This document shows positions 24,441 through 35,761 of a stretch of 64,000 nucleotides of DNA, piece by piece (the first letter of the stretch is position 1; each line of letters opens with the position of its first letter). The notes under the pieces were generated by a model. That model did not search any database, was not told the origin of the DNA, and worked only from the letters and a program-made list of their open reading frames with translations. The stretch spans positions 1-64,000 of the forward strand of contig JAXCGZ010005692.1 of NCBI GenBank assembly GCA_037179515.1. The letters are read 5' to 3'. The position numbers were made by a program, and so were the translations under genes. Origin of the DNA: Halocaridina rubra. Its lineage: Eukaryota; Arthropoda; Malacostraca; Decapoda; Atyidae.

Positions 24441-24650
24441 CTCCTTTTCTCCCTCTAGGAGTATCTGCAGTTGCATGATGAAGAGAGATTATATTTACTT
24501 TGTATCTGTCGTGTGTCCACAATCACAACAGGTCGTTTTTCATCATTTGAACGCGCCATAATATGGCAAAAGTTATGGCTTTTTATAATGCCATACCTGT
24601 ACAGGACGAGTTCAGAAACTAATAGCATATTATATAAAACAGATGTATAT

Positions 24651-24790
24651 GGACCGCAATAGCGCAGTGGTTACAGCATTTGACTCTGCATGTAACACAT
24701 CCGCGATCAAGCCCACCGCGGGCCTTAGGAAGAGCATCCAGTTTTAATTCCCCAGCGCCAACCTATCCGTGTCCACCACTATAATGGGGC
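24651..24790 (+). mobile_element. SINE family A copy
   Basis: Plus-strand head GACCGCAATAGCGCAGTGG, then ACCGCGGG and a diverged body (AGGAAGAGCATCCAGTTTTAA), ending CATAGTAGTGACAC. Inserted into the 43-bp repeat field. Confidence 0.85.
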
Positions 24791-24865
24791 ATAGTAGTGA
24801 CACGACAAAATGCAAACAAAATATGTGAGCACAGATACAGAAAACCTGTACAATATAACTGTACA

Positions 24866-25062
24866 ATGGATTCGGTTTTACGTCACGAACTCCCTTTTCT
24901 ACTAAGGGCTAGGACGGTTGCCGTCTTACAAAGGACTTGTTTTGGCAAATGTAATCGTTACCCTGAGTGTATGCCCTTACTAACCTCAGTCCGTGACGGG
25001 GCGCGAACCCTCGATCTGACGCCTCAGAGTCGCAGACGCTACCATTTTGCCACGGAGACTAC
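24866..25062 (-). mobile_element. SINE family B copy 1, flanked by a 16-bp target-site duplication
   Basis: Minus-strand tRNA-like head (CCGTGGCAAAATGGTAGCGTC, then GAGGGTTCGCGCC), body and 3' end at CGTAAAACCG. ACAATATAACTGTACA flanks it perfectly at 24850-24865 and 25063-25078, fixing the ends at 197 bp. Confidence 0.93.
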
Positions 25063-25407
25063 ACAATATAACTGTACACTATAAGTACATAAATTTATGG
25101 CTTGTTATAACTGAAGAATTCATGGTACATGTAAAGAATTGTACGATTAATTGTATACACTACTGGTACAGTATGAGTACAGAAATTCATAGAGTATACA
25201 CAATACCTTAAAAGTGAAAGTACAGAAATGTACGGCTTATTACATCCGGTAATAGTACAATGAATGTACTGACATATGTGATGATAAATATAACGCTACC
25301 TGTACAGTTCGAAAAAAAAATGTATTGGGTTAATATGTACAGTTCTCCTTCAAATTTTACGCTTTATTATAATATACTATCTGTACAGTACGAGTATTCA
25401 TGCATAT

Positions 25408-25703
<296 letters not shown>

Positions 25704-25974
25704 TATCTGTGCAATACGAGAATCGACAGATATGGTTTTATATATATCTAATACCGGATAATTACAAATGTAGAAATTTAAAGCTTTTTATAAACAGCGT
25801 CAGAACAATAAAATACCTGTACAGGACAATTTCCGAAATTTACAGATTAGTATATCAGTACCTGTACGGTACCAATACTGACACATATGGACAAATATGT
25901 ACAGTATCTGTACTGTACAAGTACACACAATTATGGTTTAATTTGTATGAGTGTGACACCAGGACGAGCGAAGA

Positions 25975-26160
25975 AAATTACCCTCGTTGGACCAAGTCAC
26001 GAAGAAAAATAAAGCAAAGAAAAACATAGATGGGAAGTGTTGTGGCTTGTCAGATGTCAAGGGCTAAGAAGAGAAGTGTAACGAATCTGTAAGAATATTC
26101 TATGTAGCTATAGGGATAGAAAAGGATCCGTATGGGAAGGAGGACTTAGCATCGAGCTTA
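25975..26160. repeat. Dispersed repeat, similar to 39430-39575
   Basis: TGTAACGAATCTGTAAGAATATTC followed by a GGGATAGAAAAGGATC phrase and ATCGAGCT is matched at moderate identity in 39485-39560. Nature unknown. Confidence 0.4.
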
Positions 26161-26329
26161 TAATATAGTATCAATACGCCACGTATAATGAAGCAGATAG
26201 TTTACCGTAGTAGTACCTGTACAGTATGAGTCCAAAAGGTTATGCCATATTATATTCAGTTCAGAATACGAGGACTTACGTATTTGACTTCTTACATACA
26301 ATACCTGTGCAGCACAAGTATAGACAAAT

Positions 26330-26525
26330 TGTTCCGGTTTTACGTCACGGACTCCCTTTTCTACCAAGGGCTAGGACGGTTGCTTTCTTGCAAAGGACTT
26401 GATTTGGCAGATGTAACCGTTACCCTGAGTGTATGCCCTTGCTAACCTCAGACCGTGACGGCGCACGAATCCTCGATCTGACGCCTCAGAGTCGCGGACG
26501 CTACCACTTGAGCCACGGTGGCTAC
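26330..26525 (-). mobile_element. SINE family B copy 2, flanked by an 11-bp target-site duplication
   Basis: Close match to copy 1. Head CCGTGGCTCAAGTGGTAGCG, B box GAGGATTCGTGCG. TATAGACAAAT flanks it at 26319-26329 and 26526-26536, giving 196 bp. Confidence 0.93.
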
Positions 26526-26659
26526 TATAGACAAATATGGTTTCTTAAATACAATGTATAATGAGTTCGAGTAATGATATAGATAGCTTACTGTATTCAG
26601 TGCCTTTACAGTACAATTATAGATATTTATGGTTCATTATACATTATACCAGTACAATA

Positions 26660-26851
26660 ACAAACAAACTTTATTTCCATTTCAATACAATGGGTATTCG
26701 TCAGCCAGGGCAAGCCCCAACCCCCCACTGTGGTGTCCAACCACAGCAGTTCCTGCCAGTAAACAGCTTAAACTCTCGGTCTTGGACGGAAACCGATCTT
26801 TCGACCTCGTGAATTCGAAGCCAGCGCGTTACCACTGTACTAGCCAGCAGG
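26660..26851 (-). mobile_element. SINE family C copy 1
   Basis: Minus-strand head CTGGCTAGTACAGTGGTAAC, body with GAGTTTAAGCTGTTTACTGG and CACCACAGTGGGGGGTTGGG, 3' end GAAATAAAGTTTGTTTGTT. CAGTACA lies on both sides (26650-26656 and 26852-26858), a likely short target duplication. Confidence 0.9.
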
Positions 26852-26929
26852 CAGTACAGTATGGTTTCTTAAATGTACAGATATTCACTGCTTATCATAA
26901 ATAGTACCTGTACAAAAAAAGAACTATAC

Positions 26930-27175
26930 AGGTGCATGCTGGACTTGGTACTATATTACCGATCCAAGTCCACTTTGACGATTTCCAAATTGCCGACTCG
27001 TCTTTGCATCAATGTAAATATCAACCACCTAACCTAACCAAACCTATCGAACCAAACCCAAATCAATCTCTGCAGCCACCTGTGTGTACTATACTGATAA
27101 TTAGTTCAGATATCAGGTGTCGGCAATATGTAAATCGGCAATATGGGAATCATCAAACTGGAAAGCTACCAGTAT
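26930..27175. other. Repeat-field sequence with CCTAACCTAACC phrases
   Basis: No gene. Contains ACCTAACCTAACCAAACC and fragments of the 43-bp repeat; possibly part of an unclassified repeat. Confidence 0.35.
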
Positions 27176-27300
27176 GCAGTACCTGCATAGTACGAGTACA
27201 GCTAGTTTATACGTGCGCACGTGCACTCTTTTATTGCCAAAGCTCCAGGGAGTCGGGACCTCAAGGGTGGGAGCTAGACTTTTATGCACACACACACACA

Positions 27301-27870
27301 AATGTAAGGGTAGCACTCAGGCACATGGAAAAGGAAATGTTCAGAAATATCTATGTAACCTATGTGAGGCCAAAGCTTGAATATGCAGCCCCCTTTTGGA
27401 ATCCGCACTTGAAAAAGCACGTAGTTAAGTTGGAAAAAGTTCAAAGATATGCCACGAAACTGGTGCCAGAAATACGTAATCTCAGTTATGATGAGAGGCT
27501 GAGGGAATTAAACTTACCACCACTCGAAGCTAGAAAATGGAGGGGGATATGGTGAAGGTTTTTAAATTCCTTCATGGTTATGACAGAGTGGATAGGGATC
27601 GATATTTTGATATGGCTGGCACTAGAACTAGAGGTCATAGTTTGGAGCTCCATAAGAAAAGTTCTTTGCAGGATGTAAGGAAGTACTTTTTTAGTGTAAG
27701 AATAGTTGATCATTGGAATTCGCTAAGCGAGGAGGTAGTTAATTCTATCTCAATCAATAGTTTTAAGGACAAGCATGATAGGTATCACTAAGTACAAAAT
27801 GGGACCGATCAGGAGACGGGAAGTTATGAGCTTGGGGCTCTTCCCCGTAAGCACAAATAAGTAATCACAC
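27301..27870 (+). mobile_element. LINE family B copy B12, 5'-truncated
   Basis: Starts right after CACACACACACACA with the NVRVALRHMEKEMFRNIYVTY codons and runs to the 3' end, finishing in AAATAAGTAATCACACACAAAC. A one-base change near 27540 splits the frame (26932-27555 and 27537-27791). The CA tracts lie on both sides, on the sense strand. Confidence 0.9.
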
Positions 27871-27884
27871 ACAAACACAAATAC

Positions 27885-27991
<107 letters not shown>

Positions 27992-28174
27992 AAAATATAT
28001 TATTTAATATAATAACTCCAACGAACAATTTAAAATCAAATAGTCACCAAAGAAAAAATAATAGTAATAATAATCACAATAAGTTAATCACCTCGACCAT
28101 GATATTGACTTGGAACAAAAGATAAATTACTGCCCAACAAAGAACAATACCTGCATGGCGATTGCTAGTCCCAC

Positions 28175-28685
<511 letters not shown>

Positions 28686-28780
28686 CATCAAGCAATTAGG
28701 ACCTTCATTCAGCCACGGACAATGGGTTTACTGCCATCTTCCTTCCATGTGACGTAATGGCTATACTCACGCTCACCTTC

Positions 28781-28952
<172 letters not shown>

Positions 28953-28965
28953 ATGGCAGGAATAG

Positions 28966-29005
<40 letters not shown>

Positions 29006-29053
29006 TAATAATAATAAAATTACTACTACTACTGCTATTACTATTACTACTAT

Positions 29054-29140
<87 letters not shown>
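28966..29140 (+). repeat. (AAT)n(ACT)n(AAT)n microsatellite
   Basis: AAT units, an ACT/ATT mixed centre, then AAT units again. Confidence 0.93.
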
Positions 29141-29142
<2 letters not shown>

Positions 29143-29276
29143 TAACAGGAGTCATTTTAGTAGAATATAATATCATGTCTAGGTGTCATTTTCACATATA
29201 ACATATTGCAGCACCAGTTTTCTGTCTTCAGCATTAGTAATAACAACAACAACTGCAAAGGCAGTAGTGGAAACAG

Positions 29277-29487
29277 TAGTAGTAGTAGTAGTAGTAGTAG
29301 GGTAGGGAACAGAGTACAGTAGTAGTATCTATAAGGACGGTGCTGGATATTACTACTACTACTACTACTAGTAGTAGAAGTAGTAGTAGTAGTAGTAGGG
29401 TAGGGAACAGAGTACAGTAGTAGTACCTATAAGGACGGTGCTGGAAATTACTACTACTACTACTACTAGTAGTAGTAGTAGTAGCTT
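29277..29487 (+). repeat. 98-bp duplication with (GTA)n and (TAC)n arms
   Basis: GGTAGGGAACAGAGTACAGT to GGACGGTGCTGGA occurs at 29301 and 29399. Each copy lies between complementary AGT and ACT triplet runs. Confidence 0.93.
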
Positions 29488-29488
29488 G

Positions 29489-29526
<38 letters not shown>

Positions 29527-30021
29527 CCTCTTACGATGTCACAGCTTAAAAAAAACTTTTAAGAGTATATGAAAATAAAATATTAATGCAATTTACTTAA
29601 AGATACAGAATAATAATGACATTAAACTGTGTAAAATAGCAGCTCATTAAGCAAAATCATCATGCGTGTTATCAACAACAACAACAAAAACAAAGAAACA
29701 AACATCTAAAAGAATCCCATCGCAGTGTTTGTTAAGGTTGTTTCAACTCACGCGAGTAACCTTTCTATCCTAATTGGATTAACAAAAATTCAAATTGGTT
29801 TACGCTTTTAGGTCAGGTGATAACTCATTCTAATTGGCCCCTTCCCCGTTCCGCCACACCCCCTCCTCCTAGAGCTAAATGCTCTACACAACATCCACTC
29901 CCTCATTCTCACCTAAGACAACTGTGGGGGTACAAGTGCTTTTCTTGTGTTCTCTTTGTACTAACATGTGATAGGAAAAATTGGGATATCACTGTTAATA
30001 ATAATAACAATAATAATAATG
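29488..30021. other. (GA)n then unique sequence, no gene seen
   Basis: A short (GA)n tract at 29493-29520, then AT-rich unique DNA. No splice-supported exon was found. Confidence 0.5.
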
Positions 30022-30190
30022 GGGACCGTGATAGCATAGTGGTTAGAATATTCGACTCAGGAAGTGACAGATCCGCGACCAAGCCACCACAAGGTGTTAG
30101 GAAGGGCATCATCTAGCCTTAATTCCCCACCTCAAATCGGTCTGTGTCCATTCCCCATAATGGACATAAATAGTGACCCATAAAGCATAG
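30022..30190 (+). mobile_element. SINE family A copy
   Basis: Head GGACCGTGATAGCATAGTGG, ACTCAGGAAGTGACAG, body with GGAAGGGCATCATCTAGCCT, and 3' end AAATAGTGACCCATAAAG. Confidence 0.88.
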
Positions 30191-30269
30191 AATAATAATA
30201 AGAGTAATAGTAAATATATAATCACTGGATTATAATACACATGCATTTAAATTATTATAACTTTTATAT

Positions 30270-30330
30270 CCTACTGTCGAAGATCGAACCTGGGACTATT
30301 AGAACAGGAGTCCACAGTAGGCATAACACA
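30270..30330 (-). mobile_element. SINE family D fragment
   Basis: CTGTCGAAGATCGAACCTGG, GGACTATTAGAACAGGAGTC and CACAG match the fragments at 46470 and 54995. The minus strand reads like a tRNA head with B box GGTTCGATC. Confidence 0.6.
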
Positions 30331-30884
30331 TACACACACCAAAGAGCATTCAAACAACACCTTGCGTATGATATAACTCAAACACTGTCAGATCCTACTT
30401 TAGCGTGTAGTCTACCAGACCATTTACACTTTAGCTAGCAGTCTACCTGCACTTTTACACTTATACTGCAGGATATAACCTAAAATTAGGTTAGGTTAAG
30501 TTAGGTTAGGTAAGGTTAGCTCTGATAATAGAGTTATTCTTATACACCAGTCATGAGTACTCAGGTCAAGAGGGTAAAATAAGGTACTGTAAGCATAGGT
30601 AATAAATTCATACCATGAAAGGTAAACGGCACACTAAAAGTCATTTCGCAACATAGCCTACAGATACTGCGGTTTGATTAGTTTAGGTAAGCATAGGTAA
30701 TGTATTTATTTTTATAAACTTAGGTCAAAAGGGTAAAAACAGGTAATAAATTCATACCAAGAGAGGTAGACCGTACTCTAAAAGTCAACAGCGCATACTA
30801 TGGTTACTGAGGTAGATGGGATGCTAAAGTAGCACCCACTGTCATCTCTTCCCCTTGCCCATCCTAATCCAGCCTGAGTAATTA
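30331..30884. other. No gene; short TTAGG-like run
   Basis: TTAGGTTAGGTTAAGTTAGG at about 30487 resembles the arthropod telomere unit but is only a few units long. AGGTAAGCATAGGTAAT phrases recur near 30590 and 30690. Confidence 0.45.
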
Positions 30885-31262
30885 TATCCATACCCAACTC
30901 ACTCGCCGTTCCATCCTTTCACTCGGTGACAATGCAAAGCTACATGCATAGCCTTACGACATCCATCCTCCCAGATCCTCACTTCCCCATGCGATCAGAT
31001 TCCACCTGACCAGGCTGAGACTTGGCGACCAATCAGCCTTTCTAAGCTATCAAAAAAGGCAAGATGACTCCATTGGCAATGCCTGTCCACGATATAACAC
31101 GTCACCTAACACAATCAAACATATTATTGAAGACAGCATTTTACATAACCACATATGCTAACAACACAACATATATTTCCTGAGAGCTTTGTGGGATAAC
31201 CCGAGAGTAGCTGTGGCCTTTATTAGGGCCTTAAGGGATGTTTGGCTTAGCAACTTTGAGAA
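30885..31262 (+). pseudogene. Jockey-like LINE C-terminal remnant
   Basis: One plus-strand frame, with two stops, reads RFHLTRLRLGDQSAFLSY, then ACPRYNTSPNTIKHIIED and RALWDNPRVAVAFIRALRDV. The layout (R-rich helix, CPxC-x-H-x-C finger now CPRY and EDS, then LWDNP...VAxF) is the C-terminal region of Jockey-type ORF2 proteins. It ends in ACAACAACAAC. No reverse transcriptase precedes it, so it is 5'-truncated and decayed. Confidence 0.6.
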
Positions 31263-31407
31263 GACAACAACAACTACCCTTTTGATTCAGGTACATAGTA
31301 TGAAATAATCAAAAGGGTTTCAGAAGAAGAGTCCTGTCATCTCCTCTCCCCAAAAAGTAGAATAATTGCTGCATATGATTGTTTGCCATCTTAAGAGCTC
31401 CTTTTCA

Positions 31408-31550
31408 TCCCCATTATGGGGGTGGTCAGAGACAAGCTGGAGCTGGGGAATTAAGGCTGGCTGCCCTTCCTAACACTTCACGATAAGCTCAATCATGGGT
31501 CTGTCACCTCTCAAGACAAGTATTCTAACCACTGTGCTACCGCATTTCCC
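31408..31550 (-). mobile_element. SINE family A copy
   Basis: Minus strand: head GGGAAATGCGGTAGCACAG, body with GGAAGGGCAGCCAGCCTTAA, tail CCCCATAATGGGG. Confidence 0.87.
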
Positions 31551-31877
31551 AAAAGATAAGGTATGGACTGGGTAATATTATGGGAGCCCAATGATTTAGA
31601 TCTTAAGCTATTTAATCATATATAATGACCTACCTTCCTCACGAAAGGTGGTCAAAACCTATGAAAACAAAGAATGACACCTAGCCCATCCTTATCACTT
31701 CTTTCATTTTCCAGTCCCTTTTAGTTACCAGCTATGACAACCAAGAAATACAAAGATTGCAGGCTGCCAGCCTCACCATCAAGGATATCCTTTAGAGTAG
31801 CCTCAAGTCTACTATAAGACGGAGGGAAAATGAAGAATGAAAATGTTTTCCTCGCCACTTAATAATATATATAGTAT
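31551..31877. other. No gene seen
   Basis: Unique AT-rich sequence between a SINE and LINE A2. Confidence 0.5.
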
Positions 31878-33437
31878 GCTCTAACTGCATTATTTAATAA
31901 TTCAATAAAATTAGGATCGGTACCCATGGAGTGGAAATTGGCAGATGTGGTACCAATATTTAAAAAAGGAGAACGTGTTAAAAAGAATAATTATAGGCCG
32001 GTAAGCTTAACGTCAACAGTGGGTAAGATTCTAGAATCCATAATTGCAAATAAAATAAGGGCACATCTAGAATTACACAGACTGATAAAACTTTCACAAC
32101 ACGGGTTTCTTAAGGGTTTTTCGTGCCTTACAAACTTACTGTCTTTTTATTCAGAAGTTTACGAGGCAGTAGATTGTGGCAAAGAATATGATACAATATA
32201 TCTAGATTTTAGCAAAGCTTTTGATAGAGTTCCTCACAAAAGATTAGTTAAAAAGCTGGAAGCTCATGGTATAGGAGGAGCTGTGCTCAGATGGATCAAA
32301 CAATGGTTAAAAGACAGAAAACAGAGGGTTTGCATAAATGGAGAGAAATCAGAGTGGGGCTCGGTTACAAGCGGGGTACCACAAGGCTCGGTACTGGGTC
32401 CTCTATTATTCATCGTATATCTAAATGATCTGGATTCGGATATCAGTAGTAACCTAAGTAAATTCGCAGACGACACTAAAATAGGTAGAACTATAAATGG
32501 AAAAGAAGACATTCATGCTTTACAGGAAGATCTAAATAGATTATCTGAATGGTCGGACAAATGGCAAATGGAATTTAATGTTGAAAAATGTAAAGTAGTT
32601 AAAATGGGTACTATAAAAGACAATACTAGTTATAAGCTAAATAACCATGAAATCATGAGTTCTCAGTGTGAAAGGGATTTGGGAGTTCTTGTGAGTAGTA
32701 GTCTTAAGCCAAGAGAGCAATGCACAGCAGTCAGAAATAAAGCAAACAGAATTTTAGGATTTATCTCAAGAAGCGTCAGCAATAGGACGGAAAAAGTTAT
32801 TTTGCAGCTCTATCTTGCATTAGTTAGGCCCCATTTAGATTATGCTGTGCAATTCTGGTCACCCTATTATAGAATGGAAATTGAATCATTGGAGAGAGTG
32901 CAACGAAGAATGACCAAGATGATACACAATATCAGAAATCTACCATATGAGGACAGATTAAAAAAACTTAATCTACATTCTCTAGAGAGGCGAAGAGTTA
33001 GGGGGGATATGATTGAAGTGTATAAATGGTTTAAAGGGATTAACAAGGGAGATATTAATAAAGTTTTAAAAATTCATGATCAAACCAGAACTCGTAATAA
33101 TGGATTTAAGCTTGATAAATTTAGGTTCAGAAGGGAAATTGGTAAAAATTGGTTTGGTAATAGAGTAGCTGATGCATGGAACAAGCTTCCTAGTAGGATA
33201 GTAAATGCCAATACCTTAGACACCTTCAAATGTAGATTAGATAGACATATGACAGAGGTAGGGTGGGTATGAATAGGTTAGTGCTTATTAGAAAAATCAT
33301 AAAAAGAAAAACAGAATAAATAAGTAGAGTAGAATAGAATAGGTTAGACATGCTGAAAATACAATTCAAAAATGGAGCTGCCTCGTGTGTGCCAGTAGGC
33401 ATGTTGCAGTGTCCTCTATTCTTATGTTCTTATGTTC
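31878..33437 (+). mobile_element. LINE family A copy A2, 5'-truncated with intact RT frame
   Basis: Starts inside the reverse transcriptase at CTCTAACTGCATTATTTAAT, equivalent to about 2490 in A1, and ends with the same TTATGTTC repeats. An uninterrupted frame runs to 33272 (448 codons from MEWKLADVV). It includes [26 protein letters not shown] and FADDT. Differences from A1 are only scattered single bases, so insertion was recent. Confidence 0.94.
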
Positions 33438-33438
33438 T

Positions 33439-33535
33439 TTCTCTTGTCCAGCTTTGATTCCCTTGCTTCAACCAGCTTTGATTCCCTTGCTTCAACCTGC
33501 TTTGATCCCTTGCTTCAACCTGCTTGAGTCCACCC
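33439..33535 (+). repeat. 24-bp minisatellite at the 3' end of LINE A2
   Basis: CAGCTTTGATTCCCTTGCTT plus CAAC repeats about four times with small changes. Confidence 0.9.
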
Positions 33536-33645
33536 CCAATCATATGGGAATTAGTATTGGCACATAAAATGGCAAACATCAAGTACTCGTTTTAACACAC
33601 AGAAAACTTTGTAGGATACATGAATAATGTTGTTGTTTACCCGTA

Positions 33646-33738
33646 TGTGTAACTATTAATCTCAGTTCGAATGAGGGATGGACACAGACAGGTTGGAGCT
33701 GGAGAATTTTGAAAGGATTCCTTTCCTAATGCAAAACA
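33646..33738 (-). mobile_element. SINE family A fragment
   Basis: Minus-strand 3' part only: GTGTCCATCCCTCATTCG region and TTAGGAAAGG. The tRNA-like head is missing. Confidence 0.65.
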
Positions 33739-33739
33739 C

Positions 33740-34667
33740 AATTATTGCTTTTTATCACTTGCAGTTAAGGCTTGAGAAACAGATAAGTGGATAAGGCAGT
33801 CAATAACTGCTTGTTAAGATTGCAAGAATGGCAATAATGAGAACAGTTGTTTGAAATCATGTTAAAATTGTTTGAAAAGACATTGATAAATACAAATGAC
33901 AGTATTATTATGGATTCTGCGTATGGCTTGAAAATGTAAAAACAAATAAGGAAATATGCAATATACTCCATAACTAAGATGCTAACCAGAGATACACTGT
34001 ATTACCTAAATGATAATTATCAATATCAAAGAAATGATACTCCATCACGCCCTAGGTAATGTCGTATTGAGTATAATACTAATGCAACGCCAAGGTAATA
34101 AACTATTTAACTGTAAAAATGGAGTAAAATATTGAAGTATTACATAAGTATCAGCTTAACTGTCTAAATAACACTCATGTAAGTAAATATAAACATAAAA
34201 AACTTAAGTGTCAAATACATTTTTCTTCAAACTTTGCATTCTGAATTGAGCGGGGAGTGAAGGAGATTTATTATTATTATTATCATTATTATTATTATTA
34301 TTATTACTATTATAATTTTTATTATTACTATTATTATTATTATTCCTATTATCATTATTATTATTATATATGATTGTAACAGCATAACAGGCAAGAGAAC
34401 TGCCCCCATCAATAAAGGCCCGGGCTTGAAGAAATCATTTAGACGAAAAAAAAAAAAAAAAAAACGTTACAGGCAAGGCAGAGATGAGGTAATGATACAC
34501 AAAGGAAAAGAATGGTCAGAATAAATAGTCAAAGTACTGACAACCTAGAGATAAGGCAGGATTAGGCCCTGAAATGGCGATAGATCTGCTTTTTGAAGGA
34601 AGATAGGTTATAAGAACTAGGAAAGACAGGAGGAAAAGAGTTTTAGAGTCGAGATAGATGCTTAAAT
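33740..34667. other. No gene; (ATT)n at 34270-34370 and A20 near 34445
   Basis: AT-rich unique DNA with an impure ATT/ACT microsatellite and a 20-base A run following AAATCATTTAGACG. The A run could be a retroposon tail, but no target duplication is visible. Confidence 0.45.
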
Positions 34668-35345
34668 TACCAGATCAAGTGGTATAGCCTAGTTTCCTAC
34701 AAATTTATGAGTTAATTACCAAATCGGCAAGCTTTATTGCCTAATCCCCAGCAAACTTTTGGGTTAATTACCAAGTGACAAAGTTTTATAGCCTAGTCTC
34801 AAACTGATTAATGAGTTATTTACCACGTGATCAAGTTTAATAGCCTAGTCTCAAGCACACTTATGAGTTAATTACTAAGTCATCAAACTCTATGGCCTAG
34901 TCTCCACAAACTTTTGAGTTAACTGCCAAGTGATGAAGTTTCATTGCCTAGTCTCAAGAGAACTTATAAGTTAATTACCAAGTGACAAAGTTTTACAGCC
35001 TAGTCTCAAGCAAATTTGTGTCACTTACCAAGTGATCAAGTTTTTATCACCTAGTCTCAAGCTAACTTAAGATTTAATTACCAAATAATCAAGCTTTATA
35101 ACCTAATCTCCATCAAATGTGTGAGTTAATTACCAGGCAATCAAGTTAATAGCCTTACCTCAAGCAAAATTATGCATTCAATACTAAGTGATCAAGGTTT
35201 ATGGCCTCATCCCAAGCAAAATTTTGAGTTAATTATAAAGTGATTAAGTTCTATACCCTAGTCTCCAGTAATATTTATAGCTAATTACAAAGTTATCAAG
35301 TTTTCTAGCCTAGTTTTTATATTCTAGGCTCTGGCAAACTTATGA
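34668..35345 (+). repeat. ~52-bp minisatellite, about 12 diverged units
   Basis: Unit is GAGTTAATTACCAAGTGATC, AAGTTTTATAGCCTAGTCTC, AAGCAAACTTAT. Units differ by 10-25% and small indels. It has no coding potential. Confidence 0.9.
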
Positions 35346-35566
35346 GGGACCTTGTCCTGATGCACAGACAAATGGGCATGTACTATAGTCAACTTTCAAA
35401 TGGGCATGGTTTACAGTGCACACTTCAGAAAACTTGTTCAATCAGACATTGCTAGAAGGTGATGGGTGATGATGAAAAACCAGTTGACGAAATCAAGACT
35501 CTACAAGAAATATCTGTCAGAATATCCCCCATCAGAAGGCTCTGCAGGTATGTATTTATCAAAATG
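35346..35566. other. No gene seen
   Basis: Unique sequence; a GACGAAATC...AGAATATC phrase near 35488 faintly recalls the dispersed repeat at 39430. Confidence 0.35.
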
Positions 35567-35761
35567 TTTACCTGTTTGTGCTCAAAGGAAAGAACCCTAT
35601 GATTGAAACTTCTCGTCTCCTAGTTAGTTTCATTTTATAGTTGATAACACTAATCAAGGCTAGCCATAACTCTGAATGTATGTAGCATTTACTGTTTTCT
35701 CGATTTACAAATTTCAATTGCAGTAGTAACTAATTTTACGATAAAAAAAAAAGTATCTCCT
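35567..35761 (-). mobile_element. LINE family B fragment, old, interrupted by LINE A3
   Basis: Plus-strand TTTACCTGTTTGTGCTCAAA, CTTCTCGTCTCCTAGTTAGT and AAAGTATCTCCTTACAT follow the family B 3' region base by base with many changes. The match stops at CCTTACAT, exactly where the tail of LINE A3 begins. Confidence 0.7.

Noticed and set aside
26932..27555. 207-codon frame fusing repeat-field sequence to LINE B12
   Set aside because: Chance read-through of noncoding sequence and the CA tract into the LINE frame.
30487..30515. Telomeric (TTAGG)n array
   Set aside because: Only a few imperfect units; similar short GGTTAG runs at 40578, 60088 and 62090 are scattered.
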